Source: Nothophaeocryptopus gaeumannii (lineage: Eukaryota; Ascomycota; Dothideomycetes; Mycosphaerellales; Mycosphaerellaceae). Taken from it: a stretch of DNA of 64,000 nt. Both the position numbers and the translations under genes were made by a program. Positions 31,073 through 40,952 of the stretch are shown piece after piece (the first letter of the stretch is position 1; each line of letters begins with the position of its first letter). Location: contig JASISA010000009.1 of assembly GCA_031771865.1 (NCBI GenBank), positions 496,001 through 560,000 on the forward strand, written 5' to 3'. The notes beneath the pieces were generated by a model. It ran no database searches. It was not told where the DNA came from and saw only the letters and a list, made by a program, of their open reading frames with translations.

Positions 31073-34000
31073 ATGAGCATGGATCCGCAACCGCAGCCAG
31101 CGCCGACCGCGAGGGCAGCCTCTGCCTTACCGCGCCCACAGTCTAAGCTGCCTGGGCTCTCCAAGTTGCCTCAGGTCAACAAGACGAGGCTGTCGTCACA
31201 ACCTCGTCCCGCACCCGCCCAGGACAAGAGCATACCGGCCCCAGGGAAGACATCTACAGGCCCGCCAAGATCTGTAAAGAGGGCGCCATCCACCACTCTA
31301 TCGCGGCCTTCTTCCACCGACAGCAAAGGCTCCGGGATCTCCAAGCCAGGACTGTCGAGACCTAATGGCACCACCAACGGTCAGAGACACGTGGCCAGGC
31401 CTCCTGTCACTGCTACAGGTCTTGCCTCGCGCATGAAGCAGCCAAAACGATCCATAAGCAGCTCCAAGAGCTCCCTCGCTGCCGACGATGATGAAAATCA
31501 CGATCAACTCAGTTCCCTGGACAGCTTCAGGTCTGCCTCCCGCCAAGGCTTTGCCGACGACTCGCCACTTGAGACCGTCGAATATGTCGACCCTTCGACC
31601 ATTAGCTCGAACGGTCAACAACGGAAGTCGTCGAGGCCATCGCTTTCTGAAAGGACGATCGAGACATTGAATGGCATTCCTTCAACGCCTAAGGAGCGAC
31701 GGAGGTCCAGCTTCTTCAATCCTGTTCAAAGTCCGATGGGTCCTCCAGACCGGCCAGCTTCTAGTATGAGCATGAATGGAAGACCTCGCAGCAGGCCAGG
31801 TACGAGTGATGGCTCCTATGCGAAGCCGTTGAATCGGCCTGCGTATCCCGCGAAGAAAGCTGCAGCGAGCGCAAGGCCTACGACCAAGCTGGCTACTCCA
31901 TCAAGGATTGGATCGTTTGGCTCAGCCAGACGAAGTGTCAGTGGCAACTTGACAAGCAAGCTACAGGAAGCAAAGTCTGCGACACCTAAGCGGACTGCCT
32001 CACCAGTCAAGCAGGCTTCGACAGGAGCAACCAATAGCGGTGTCCCTAGGCCTTCGATTGGAAATAAGACAATTGCGTCGTCACGACCTGCAAAACCTCG
32101 TCCGGCATTAGGCAATGCTTTCGCACCCGCCGAGAAAGCGCATCCTGAGAAGTCTGATGACTTTGGCGCACCAACCGAGGGCAAGCGAGCAGTATCGAAT
32201 TCGTCTGCGGCTCTACGTCAACAAATCGCGGCCGCAAAGGCCGCGGCGCGCAAGGAGAAGGAGCTCGCAATGATGAAAAGCGATTCTCCACTAGAGGCTC
32301 TTCACCCCGAAGAGCCTGCATCACGAGCCTCTAATGTACCTGCATTGGAGTCCGACATTCATAATGATCCATTCAACCAAGCGCCGAAAGATGATAAGCA
32401 CATTCTCCGAAATCGGATTAGAACAGCGCGGATGGAAGGAAAGCTCAACATTGCTGCCATGGGCTTGAAGCAGATACCCGAAGATGTACGCAAGATGTAT
32501 GATGCTGCAGCTATGGAGGAGGCGAAGGTGAACTGGGCTGAAGTTGTTGATTTGACGAAGTTGGTCGCAGCCGACAATGAATTTGAGGAAATCCAAGACT
32601 CGGTCTTTCCTGACCGCTCAGCCGAGGATCTCGCCGTCGACGATGATTCGGAAGGGAACCAGTTCGGCGGACTAGAGATGCTCGACTTGCACGGAAACTT
32701 GCTTCAGACAATTCCGTCTGGACTTCGCCGGCTCGAGCGATTGACCACTCTCAACGTCGCCCACAACAAGCTTGACAATGCGGCTCTGGAAGTCGTGTCA
32801 CAAATATCCACACTTAAGATGTTGAAGCTTGGGCACAACAACTTGACAGGCAATCTGCCTGTCTCTATATGTGGGATGAAGTTCTTGGAGACTCTCGATG
32901 TGCAGCACAATCGACTGCTTGGTCTGCCGGAAGTACTGCGTGAGCTAGTGAGCTTAAGGGTGTTGAACGTAGCAGGCAACCAGCTGACAGCGCTGCCAAT
33001 GGAGGCTATCGAGCAAATGCCGCTGACTGAATTGGACGCAAGCAGCAATGCACTTATCGCATCACTCTTCCCGTTAGGAGGTCCAACTGGGCATCGGACA
33101 CTGCAGTCGCTAAATGTGGCAAACAACTCACTTGCAGCACTGACCTTCTCAGAATCATTGGAAATGCCGCTGCTAAGGACACTCAACCTGACCAACAACC
33201 ATCTGACGGCGCTACCCTCAGTGGAAAGCTGGACTGAGCTCATCACGCTGCAAATCGGAGACAACAAAGTGACAGACTTTCCATTCGGCTTCACGAAGCT
33301 ACAGAAGCTGCGGAACGTCAACTTTACCAGTAATGAGATTCGACTGGTAGACCCGGAGATCTCGAAAATGAGTAGCTTGGAGTCGCTGATCCTAGCATCG
33401 AACCCGCTCAGGGAGAAGAAGTTCCTCACCATGAATGCAGCCGACATTAAGCGGGACTTGAAGAACAGGCTTCTACCTGCAGCAGACGAGATCACGGCAG
33501 ACGACGAGCCTACCAGCCCAGTGACCGTCATTGGCGCAGAGACCAGCAACTCAATGTGGGCTCTCAAAGGCAACGGCATCCTAGACCTAGCATCCCGTGA
33601 TATCTCCGATGACTTCAACGACATTCTCGGATCCTTCTTGAACAGCAACGAAGTTCGGACAATGCATCTCCAAAACAACAGAATAGCTTTCATTCCGCCA
33701 GCGCTCTGGATTGGCCAAGACCTTTGCACCCTCGATCTCTCCGGAAACAATATTGGCGCGGACTACCTCTCCGATGAACTTCAGCTTCCCTCTCTCCAGG
33801 AGCTCAACATCAGCCAGTGTCGTATCTCCTCCCTTGAGCCTCTCACTTCCCAGCTTCTGGCGCCCAGACTTCACACGTTGAATATCTCTGCGAACCGTCT
33901 GTCTGGAGACCTCCCTGCGCTCAGAGCATCGTATCCAGCATTAACGACCCTCTTTGTAGCGGATAACAAGTATCAATCCATATCTGCACCAGCGCTTCGC

Positions 34001-34240
34001 GGCTTGACAACAGTCAATCTGGCGTCGAACGATATCGACCATCTGCCTGCGGAACTTGGTCTGCTTTGGGACGAGGGACTGAGGAACTTGGAAATTCGAT
34101 CGAACGCATTTCGAGTACCAAACTTCCGGCTGCTGGAGAAGGGCACTGAGGCTGTTCTGAGGTGGCTGAGGGAGAAATTGCCTGTTGACGCGACGGTTGA
34201 AGGTGCCAGGCATGTTGGCGTCGAGGGGTTCTTCGATTGA
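31073..34240 (+). CDS. Leucine-rich-repeat protein (LRRC40-like)
   Basis: Predicted 1055-aa protein in one exon. The ATG at 31073 is the first in frame after a GTG-started extension. Residues 1-480 are Ser/Pro/Arg-rich and disordered (KSSRPSLSERTIETLNGIPS), typical of a phosphorylated tail. From about residue 530 to 1030 there are about 18 leucine-rich repeats of the LxxLxLxxNxL type, for example LEMLDLHGNLLQTIPSGLRR, LRTLNLTNNHLTALPSVESW and LCTLDLSGNNIGADYLSDEL. A shorter LRR-like segment precedes them (MEGKLNIAAMGLKQIPEDVR). The repeat run continues close to the C-terminus (LPAELGLLWDEGLRNLEIRSN). The LRR organisation resembles animal LRRC40 and fungal relatives. It probably acts as a protein-interaction scaffold; partners are unknown. 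Confidence 0.85.
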   Translation: MSMDPQPQPAPTARAASALPRPQSKLPGLSKLPQVNKTRLSSQPRPAPAQDKSIPAPGKTSTGPPRSVKRAPSTTLSRPSSTDSKGSGISKPGLSRPNGTTNGQRHVARPPVTATGLASRMKQPKRSISSSKSSLAADDDENHDQLSSLDSFRSASRQGFADDSPLETVEYVDPSTISSNGQQRKSSRPSLSERTIETLNGIPSTPKERRRSSFFNPVQSPMGPPDRPASSMSMNGRPRSRPGTSDGSYAKPLNRPAYPAKKAAASARPTTKLATPSRIGSFGSARRSVSGNLTSKLQEAKSATPKRTASPVKQASTGATNSGVPRPSIGNKTIASSRPAKPRPALGNAFAPAEKAHPEKSDDFGAPTEGKRAVSNSSAALRQQIAAAKAAARKEKELAMMKSDSPLEALHPEEPASRASNVPALESDIHNDPFNQAPKDDKHILRNRIRTARMEGKLNIAAMGLKQIPEDVRKMYDAAAMEEAKVNWAEVVDLTKLVAADNEFEEIQDSVFPDRSAEDLAVDDDSEGNQFGGLEMLDLHGNLLQTIPSGLRRLERLTTLNVAHNKLDNAALEVVSQISTLKMLKLGHNNLTGNLPVSICGMKFLETLDVQHNRLLGLPEVLRELVSLRVLNVAGNQLTALPMEAIEQMPLTELDASSNALIASLFPLGGPTGHRTLQSLNVANNSLAALTFSESLEMPLLRTLNLTNNHLTALPSVESWTELITLQIGDNKVTDFPFGFTKLQKLRNVNFTSNEIRLVDPEISKMSSLESLILASNPLREKKFLTMNAADIKRDLKNRLLPAADEITADDEPTSPVTVIGAETSNSMWALKGNGILDLASRDISDDFNDILGSFLNSNEVRTMHLQNNRIAFIPPALWIGQDLCTLDLSGNNIGADYLSDELQLPSLQELNISQCRISSLEPLTSQLLAPRLHTLNISANRLSGDLPALRASYPALTTLFVADNKYQSISAPALRGLTTVNLASNDIDHLPAELGLLWDEGLRNLEIRSNAFRVPNFRLLEKGTEAVLRWLREKLPVDATVEGARHVGVEGFFD

Positions 34241-34787
34241 AATTGGAAAGCAAGAGGCAGTGTTTGGATGTTTGATGAGCAAAAGATTGACGGGGTTGTA
34301 AGTTTTTGCATAGCGCGTTGCATTGTTTTCGTGAAGCGGCATTCGGGGCCATTCGATGATACCCTCTTACCTTCCGTAGTTCTCTCGTAGTTTCTTACGC
34401 TTGTTCTGGTCTTGTACATAGCATAGCCAATTTGTACTCTTTTGAGACAACCATGATACTCCCATTCTCTCCGTAGCACTATGCGCGTCTGCATACCTTC
34501 AGACTGAGAATCAAATGAACGGACTGCGTGGATGCAGGCTTGAGAAGGCCAAAGACTTGTGGTTGAGGGATCAGCCGCGGTAGCAGAGCCGTAGTCACCA
34601 GACTTGCCTCAAGCGCCGGTACGTTCAGAGAAACTTTTACTCTATTGTCCATTTGGTTTCAGTGGTATATCCTCAAACGCCTATGCTTTCTTCGCTCTTT
34701 CGTGGCTGTCTGCCGTATGCTTCGTAGCCCGTAACCGCCCGCACTCAAGTCCTCTCACATACATTCCTCACCATGCATGTGTGTCAC
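34241..34787. other. Convergent 3' intergenic region
   Basis: Lies between the stop codons of the LRR gene and TMA7. No gene seen. Confidence 0.4.
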
Positions 34788-35130
34788 CTATTTCTTCCCG
34801 CTCTTCTTGATTCCCTGTCCACCCATACTCAAAGGTCCCTTCTTCCCCGACGCAGCCTTTGCGGCCTCCTCGCGGGCTTTCTTGTCTATGTCGCACGTCA
34901 GCATACCGCGTCCTCTCCAATGAGGTGGGTGGATATCATATGATGGCGACCTACCGGCTTGCTGCTTCTGCTTGAACGCAATATCATCCTCATCCTCGTC
35001 CTTCTGCGCCTTCTTCTTCTGCTTGTTGTGGATCGGGTTGGTACCGGCTAAACAGAAAGCGCGATCTTAGTACACCTGCGACGGAAGAGGAGATCTGAGG
35101 CGGCGGCTTACTTCCTTGACCTGAAGGCAT
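34788..35130 (-). CDS. TMA7: Translation machinery-associated protein 7 (TMA7), three exons
   Basis: Tiny ribosome-associated protein conserved from yeast to human. Exons on the minus strand are 35130-35112, 35047-34955 and 34885-34788 (19, 93 and 98 nt), giving 69 aa. The introns have donors GTAAGC and GTAGGT and acceptors TTTAG and CATAG. The second has a TGCTGACG branch point. The spliced protein starts MPSGQG, has a Lys/Asp-rich middle (KDEDEDDIAFKQKQQADKK) and ends with GGQGIKKSGKK, the diagnostic TMA7 C-terminus. The reading frame closes across both introns. Because of the small exons no long open frame exists, so the gene is easily missed. It is divergent from the cyclin gene. Confidence 0.9.
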
Positions 35131-35610
35131 CTTGGCGGGTTGCTTGAAGTGTCAGATCGTGAAAGGGTGTGTTTGAAGGGTCTTGTGGTATGGACTGGGT
35201 TTGGTGGGATCGAGAAGCATGAAGAGAGGGTCTTGGTGGGGATGCGGCAATCGGGGTCATCTGAAAGGCTTGGCACAGCGGAGCCAAGTCCTAGCTATTC
35301 TCCATCCATTTGCTGTCTGTCTGTTGTGCTTGCCTTTATATCTTCACAATCATTATTCTACACACAACCACCTGCTGTACGACTCCGCCGAATTCATATC
35401 CCGAGTCCATCGCCTCTTGTTCAACCGATTCTGTACAGCTACATTGACAACAACATCCACTGCTACCGGATGGCTTGAAGACAACACCTCCACCAAACCC
35501 AAAGGAACGCCGCATCGACCGATCGCCAACCTACATTCACCAACATATCACCACATACCCGCGGAACTGTATTTACGGCCGCACGACACACGCCCTCTCA
35601 TTGAGGCGAC
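35131..35610. promoter_or_regulatory. Divergent promoter region between TMA7 and cyclin genes
   Basis: 480 bp between start codons. Pyrimidine-rich and TATA-like stretches near 35330-35360 may serve the cyclin gene. No gene seen. Confidence 0.4.
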
Positions 35611-37047
35611 ATGCCTCCGCCTTCCACAACCGCGCATCTGCCTCCACACCATCCAGCGACGCGGCAGCGACCGAAAAGCCCGAACAGAGTGCTCGCGGAA
35701 GCAGAGGCACAATGGCTGTTCACCGAAGACGAGTTGGCGCATACACCCTCCGTCCAGGACGGCATGAGCTTAGCAGAAGAGCGCGACAAGAGGGTCAAAG
35801 GCGTCAACTTTATTGTGCAGGTTGGCATCATGCTCAAACTCCCACAGCTCACCTTGAGCACTGCCTCCATTTTCTTCCAGCGATTTCTCATGCGCGCAAG
35901 CTTGGAGAAACCGCGCGATGGCATTCCGAAGCTGCATCACTACCAAGCGGCGGCCACGGCGCTGTTTCTGGCGACTAAGGTGGAGGAGAGTTGTCGCAAG
36001 ATCAAAGAGCTTGTGCTGGCCTTCTGCCGTGTGGCGCAAAAGAACCCGAATTTGGTGGTGGATGAGCAGAGCAAGGACTTCTGGAGATGGCGGGACGTCA
36101 TAATACATAATGAAGACCACATGCTGGAGACACTCTGCTTCGACCTGACAGTGGAATCGCCACATCGTCAACTTTTCGAAATGCTTAAATACTACGGTGT
36201 GGAGCACAACAAGAGACTTCGAAATGCCGCGTGGGGTTTCGTCACGGATAGCAACAACACCCAGCTGTGCCTTCTCTTCAGCAGTCGGGTCATTGCAGTT
36301 TCCAGTCTGTATGCTGCCTGCAAATTCTGCGAGGTGAGCCTGCCGGACGACTCGAAAGGCAGACCTTGGTGGGAGGCACAGCTCGTTCGTTTGAAAGACA
36401 TCAGACGTGCTGTTGAGTACATGCTATCAAATTACGACGGCACACTTAACAAAGTAAACGGAGTTTCAGCGAGTGGTGGTTCAGACGGCAACGGCTCTAT
36501 TTACGCAGGACTACTCACTCCCGCTATGGATGGAACCTACGACAACTTCGACCGGACTAGGCAATCGGGTGATCGGCCGCCGTCAGGATCTCCATACCTG
36601 GCTCCTGCTGGCAGCGACCGCCGAAACAGTAATGCGAGCAGTGTCGGCACGAAGCGAGGACGTGAAGACGAGAAGCCGCTGACCAACGGCTCTCAGGCGC
36701 CTTTGAACGGAGTTGCGAAAGATGACCCAGAGAATAAGAGACCCCGGCTGGGCGATGTTCTGTCTGGCGAGCTCAAGTCTCAGCAAGGCGAGCTGAAGCA
36801 GGATCCCAATGGCACAGTCACTGATGGGATTGTCGCTCCGGTCCCAGAAGCTGCGGCAGGCGGTGGTGAGGTGCGCGGCCTAAAAGAGGCGGAGGAGGCA
36901 CTGCGTGTGGAGAACGGCAACAAGCAGTTAGAGGCTGATGTTCAAGCTCAGCAGGCGACCACACAGTCCACTCAGCCCGAGAAGCCGCCCGAGAACAACA
37001 AACCCGAGGAAGGTGAAGTTAGTGAGGAGGGCGAAGTGTCGGAGTAG
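35611..37047 (+). CDS. pch1: P-TEFb-type cyclin (Pch1/PchA-like, cyclin T/K group)
   Basis: Regulatory subunit of the Cdk9 kinase that phosphorylates the RNA polymerase II tail and Spt5 during elongation; nuclear. Single exon, 478 aa. The N-terminus carries QWLFTEDELAHTPSVQDGMS, a hallmark of transcription cyclins. First cyclin fold: GVNFIVQVGIMLKLPQLTLSTASIFFQRF with HHYQAAATALFLATKVEESCRKIKE. The EHMLETLCFDLTVESPH-type link follows. The second fold contains SSLYAACKFCEVSLPD. From about 290 the protein is disordered. It ends with a repeated EEGEVSE at a TAG. The same frame stays open for another 117 codons after that TAG, so the C-terminus may be longer in some transcripts. The fungal Pch1/PchA group is a closer match than the cyclin L group. 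Confidence 0.88.
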   Translation: MPPPSTTAHLPPHHPATRQRPKSPNRVLAEAEAQWLFTEDELAHTPSVQDGMSLAEERDKRVKGVNFIVQVGIMLKLPQLTLSTASIFFQRFLMRASLEKPRDGIPKLHHYQAAATALFLATKVEESCRKIKELVLAFCRVAQKNPNLVVDEQSKDFWRWRDVIIHNEDHMLETLCFDLTVESPHRQLFEMLKYYGVEHNKRLRNAAWGFVTDSNNTQLCLLFSSRVIAVSSLYAACKFCEVSLPDDSKGRPWWEAQLVRLKDIRRAVEYMLSNYDGTLNKVNGVSASGGSDGNGSIYAGLLTPAMDGTYDNFDRTRQSGDRPPSGSPYLAPAGSDRRNSNASSVGTKRGREDEKPLTNGSQAPLNGVAKDDPENKRPRLGDVLSGELKSQQGELKQDPNGTVTDGIVAPVPEAAAGGGEVRGLKEAEEALRVENGNKQLEADVQAQQATTQSTQPEKPPENNKPEEGEVSEEGEVSE

Positions 37048-37401
37048 CACAATCCTACCGGCGTCCTGAATACTCCTACGAATACGCAGCCGGCTAGGCA
37101 TGAGCAGACTAGGATGGATTCGCTGGCCATTGCGAACGCGAACTCTGAATCAGACCCGCCGGAACTTACGGACGAGGAGTCTGCAAAGACAGAGCAGTCT
37201 GCGGAGGATGAGGAGTCTGCAAGAGAGGAGCAGTCTGATGAACCCGGAGAATCTGGCTCAGACGAGGAGGCGGGTATAGATGCGCAGCCCGTCCCAATTC
37301 TACAGTTGCAAACGAATCTGCCGCCACAAGATGAGGACTCTGACATTGACCCTGCGGCCTTAGGTCAGCAACAGAATCCGAGATATGGGCAGAACCGGTG
37401 A
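37048..37401 (+). other. In-frame open tail after the cyclin stop codon
   Basis: 117 sense codons continue in the cyclin frame after a single TAG. The encoded peptide is acidic and low-complexity (TDEESAKTEQSAEDEESARE), similar in character to the cyclin tail. It could be a readthrough or spliced extension, or a tail recently cut off by a stop. Confidence 0.4.
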
Positions 37402-38277
37402 CCGCCAAATATTTTCATCCACACCACCGGCGCTGCTCAAAACATTTTCTAGACGACTGCGCGACGTGCATCGCAACCCGATATTGCAGATTACACTATC
37501 GACCACATTGCAAGCGGGGATGTGGTCCGTCTGACTACCCGGATCGATACATCGAGTCGGAAGTCGAAGATGAAGACGAAGATGAAGACGAAGATGAAGA
37601 TGAAGACGAGGATGCGAGTGGATAGTGGATGAGATGGACGAACGAAAGAGCATTGGGAGGAAGGTATTTCAAACAGACGTCTTGCATTTCCATCGTTAGA
37701 GAGTTTTGGTTTTTGGAGCAAGATACCCATGGATGACTAGTAAGGTGTTTATGGGCGCTATCGGTTTGCTTTTGCCTTCTCTTCACACGAGTGGAGGATG
37801 AGATGAAGCCAGATGCTATGCTTACGTACGTAGTAACGAACAGAAGAAGTGTTGGCAAGCCGCCTTCCACCACCATCCACCATCAAGACTGGACAAGGCT
37901 TGCAACACCCAGATTCATGCCCGCGAGGGCTTCAGTGCAAAGGCTCCGAAGGCGGCGGCCCTTATCGACACACAGCATCCAGAGCAGCATGCTTGACAAA
38001 GACCATTTTTGCTATGACAAATTTCTTTGTTCGAGCTGCGAAGAAAAGTAAATTGTGTTCCTCTCTGGGTACGGCTCAGGTGATTTGACAATGGCCTTGT
38101 GGATTGACCTTAACTGCGCCAGCGTATCGCTATAAAGCGCCTGGCACTGTTGCTTCGTTTTTTGACATCTTAGGCCTCTTCCTCGACTTTGACTTACACA
38201 ATCACAGAGACCTACGCCCTGCTCACAGAACTCACAGTCATCGACAAACAGAACGAACGACAACCTCCAGATCCAAC
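37402..38277. other. Intergenic stretch with acidic microsatellite and short Cys-rich frame
   Basis: Contains a GAAGATGAAGAC tract (37562-37612). A 75-codon frame ending at 37625 has several cysteines and histidines (YCRLHYRPHCKRGC) but no ATG at its beginning. I do not call it a gene. Confidence 0.4.
37562..37612. repeat. GAAGATGAAGAC-type microsatellite
   Basis: Tandem GA(A/G)GA(T/C) units, which encode alternating Glu-Asp on the plus strand. Confidence 0.9.
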
Positions 38278-39105
38278 ATGTCTTCCACCTACTTCGACCT
38301 GAAAGATCAACTCTCGCAGGCCCAGCGGCACCTTCTCTCACTCGAACGATGGCCCGAGAAACTCTCTCACAAGCTCTCCCGCAAAGAGAAGCAGCAAGAC
38401 GACTGCAGCGACGACCTCGACGTTCTGGAATCACTGACTCGATGGGGACTCGGTCGAAACCTACAGGACAAACTCCTCGACGCCAGGATTGAATACAGTA
38501 CGTTGAAAGACGACGCCAAGAAGTTGAAGGAGGAGTATGATGAGCTGACTGACGAGATCAGAGAGACGAAGCTGGATATTCGAACACTCAAAGCCGGCAT
38601 CGAATACCAAGAGACCAAGGAGCGGGAGAAGATGAACCAGGAGAGGAGGGATAGGAGGTGGAAAGAAGAGCACCCTCGGCCTAACGAGCATCATCAGTAC
38701 CAACAGTCAAAGCCAAAGCCTACTTCTACCGCTCCTCCGCCGCCAACCAAATCCTCCACCTCCGCTTTCAACAACATCTCTGTCTCCGAATCCACCCTCG
38801 ACGACTGGATCTCCTTCGCGGACACCTGCTTCTCCTCATACCCTACCATGACCGTCTTCCCTTCTCCTCCTGGCGGCTGCTGCTACAAGGCCTCTTGCCA
38901 AGCAATTAAACACACAAGAGCCCTGACCGCTTGTGAGTGCAACTTGAAGGAAGTATTCCGACGATTTGGTGTCAACCCGAGACGTGAGCGATTCCGACGG
39001 CACCCCGACAAATTCACTTCGGTTCCAGTGCAGTATCGCCAGGAGTTCCAACAGAAGGCGCAGGAGATCTTCGTAGCGTTGGGGGCTATGGTGAGGCAAG
39101 TCTGA
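38278..39105 (+). CDS. Coiled-coil protein with a C-terminal J-domain-like HPDK motif
   Basis: Predicted 275-aa protein from ATG 38278; the frame upstream belongs to the 5' region. Residues about 5-125 form a charged coiled coil (LKDDAKKLKEEYDELTDEIRETK). A Pro/Ser linker follows (SKPKPTSTAPPPPTKSS). The C-terminal 100 residues begin with a Trp-containing segment (STLDDWISFADTCFSSYPTM), then a Cys cluster, then KEVFRRFGVNPRRERFRRHPDKF followed by a helix QEFQQKAQEIFVALGAMV. HPDK is the J-domain signature, but helices I and II do not fit a normal J domain well. Similar HPDKF-plus-helix tails occur in many fungal hypothetical proteins. A co-chaperone role would be speculative. Confidence 0.65.
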   Translation: MSSTYFDLKDQLSQAQRHLLSLERWPEKLSHKLSRKEKQQDDCSDDLDVLESLTRWGLGRNLQDKLLDARIEYSTLKDDAKKLKEEYDELTDEIRETKLDIRTLKAGIEYQETKEREKMNQERRDRRWKEEHPRPNEHHQYQQSKPKPTSTAPPPPTKSSTSAFNNISVSESTLDDWISFADTCFSSYPTMTVFPSPPGGCCYKASCQAIKHTRALTACECNLKEVFRRFGVNPRRERFRRHPDKFTSVPVQYRQEFQQKAQEIFVALGAMVRQV

Positions 39106-39684
39106 GTTTCCTTCGCGGTTTGGGACTTACTTTCTAAGGCACCTCGAGGTTTTCACTTTTGGCGGGTTTCAGGAGCAGACTCTTGATCTTTGTTGATGTG
39201 TTCATCAGGTTCAATTTGGATGGACTTTTAGTAAGCATCATTTCCTAATAAGAGTTCAGTTTATCCCATTTTTCAATTCGTGTCTCCTCGCTGCTCATAC
39301 AACGTTTCTCATTTCTCTCGAATATACTTGAGGCTGAGCCACAGACAACAGATCCGTGCGTTTCATGTGCGCCGGTCCCTTCTTCAGCGGCGTTTCCGCA
39401 TGTTTCCTCATCCAGAAACATTTCATAACTGATATTTTCCCGTCAATTCGGATCGCCAACGGTGATGTTGGAGCTCCAGGCCCGAGACCCACATCGGCTA
39501 CAAAGTCTTGGTCCTTCCTTAATCAGCAGCCTATTGCGGCAATGGGTACGAACTCACGCCCTATCGTGTCATTCCATAGCCTCCACCTTCAAACTACACA
39601 ACGACCTTGTTTTTACAGAAGTACCAAACATCGAAGGTCGCGATCACAGCGCTCCTACTTCGGCGTTTGCAAACGAACAAAAAG
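39106..39684. other. Intergenic region between coiled-coil gene and aminotransferase
   Basis: No gene seen. The aminotransferase frame extends upstream of its ATG without stops to about 39607, so a short 5' exon is possible. Confidence 0.4.
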
Positions 39685-40923
39685 ATGGCAGGCCGACGCA
39701 CAACCCGCGTGCAATTATTGGCTGGAATTGGTGTTGATCGCATGGGCGCCCTAGCATCTCAAAAAGAAGAGGCATCTACCAAAGCCCCTATGGTCGAACA
39801 GAGCCAGTATGACAAGCCGCTCCGCATGGAAAACCTCGACACCGACATTCCTCCCCATCCCGTTGCCCTCGAAGCTACAACCAAAGCCATTTCAACCAAA
39901 GAAGACAACTCCTATCTCCCAATTATCGGCCAACTCGGTCTTCGCAACGCTGCAGCAGCACATGTATCTCGAATGACAGGAAGCGTGGCACAATACTCCG
40001 GCGAGGACCATTGCGTTATCACAGCTGGTGGACTTTCTGGTGTCCTCAATACATTATTTGCGAGTGTCGAGCCTGGGGAGGGGGTGCTTTTGATGGATCC
40101 GACTTATGTTGGATTGATAAACCGAGTCAAGCTGGTTGGGGCTATACCTGTGCTGTTTCCGTTGGAGTTCAGGCCTGGTGAAAGTTGGAGATTTCCACAC
40201 GAGAAACTGGAAGATTTCATCGAGTCCTCGCAAAAAAGAACTGGCGTGAAGATCACAGCTATGCTGCTTAGCTCTCCAGCTCTGCCAACCGGACTCTACC
40301 TACACGAAGAGGACTGGCAAATCATCGCCAACACCTGCGTTTCCCATGATCTACTACTCCTCTACGACGCCGCATTCGAGCGTCTCCTCTTCGACGATCG
40401 ACCAGTCATCCATCCCGCCTCCTTCCCGGGCATGTCCGATCGAACCATAACCATCGGCTCCGCATCAAAAGAACTCCGCCTAATAGGGTGGCGTGTAGGA
40501 TGGGTCGTCGGACCAGCACCACTGATAGAAGATATCCGGCTCGTGGGAATGGCGAATGTGGTAGTACCGGTCGGCATTGGACAGAAAGCTGCCCAAGCAG
40601 CTCTCGAAAAATCCGACGAGGACGTCGTAGGGTTCACCAAGGAACTCCAAGCCAGACGATATTTGTTGATGGGGGAATTTAGGGCTTTGGAAGTGGGTGT
40701 TCCGGAGGGAGGATGGAGTTTTGTGATGAGGGTTGGGAATATGAGTGGAAAGGAGGCGGCGAGTGCTTTGATGGAGGAGGGGATATATGTTACGTCGATG
40801 GATGGGTGGGAAGAGGCTCACGGGCAGGAGTTCATTAGATTTGTATTTTCTAATGAGCCGTGTGAGAGGCTGAAGGGAATTGGGAGGAAGGTGAGAAAAG
40901 CGCTTGGATCACCCAGTGGTTAG
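39685..40923 (+). CDS. PLP-dependent class I/II aminotransferase
   Basis: Cytosolic aminotransferase of fold type I that probably moves an amino group between an amino acid and a keto acid; substrate unknown. 412 aa in one exon. The ATG at 39685 gives MAGRRTTRVQLLAGIGVDRMG, which matches my memory of related fungal proteins. Motifs: RMENLDTDIPPHPVALEATT near the N-terminus; YLPIIGQLGLRNAAAAHVSR; the cofactor-binding GGLSGVLNTLFASVEPG; YDAAFERLLFDDR carrying the Asp for the PLP nitrogen; and GSASKELRLIGWRVGW with the Schiff-base lysine K262 and Arg of the phosphate pocket. The C-terminal small domain ends FIRFVFSNEPCERL with the carboxylate-binding Arg. Bacterial homologues are often annotated as aspartate or succinyldiaminopimelate aminotransferases, which does not fix this one. 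Confidence 0.85.
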   Translation: MAGRRTTRVQLLAGIGVDRMGALASQKEEASTKAPMVEQSQYDKPLRMENLDTDIPPHPVALEATTKAISTKEDNSYLPIIGQLGLRNAAAAHVSRMTGSVAQYSGEDHCVITAGGLSGVLNTLFASVEPGEGVLLMDPTYVGLINRVKLVGAIPVLFPLEFRPGESWRFPHEKLEDFIESSQKRTGVKITAMLLSSPALPTGLYLHEEDWQIIANTCVSHDLLLLYDAAFERLLFDDRPVIHPASFPGMSDRTITIGSASKELRLIGWRVGWVVGPAPLIEDIRLVGMANVVVPVGIGQKAAQAALEKSDEDVVGFTKELQARRYLLMGEFRALEVGVPEGGWSFVMRVGNMSGKEAASALMEEGIYVTSMDGWEEAHGQEFIRFVFSNEPCERLKGIGRKVRKALGSPSG

Positions 40924-40952
40924 TGACTGCGGAGCAGGAGAGAAATCATAAA

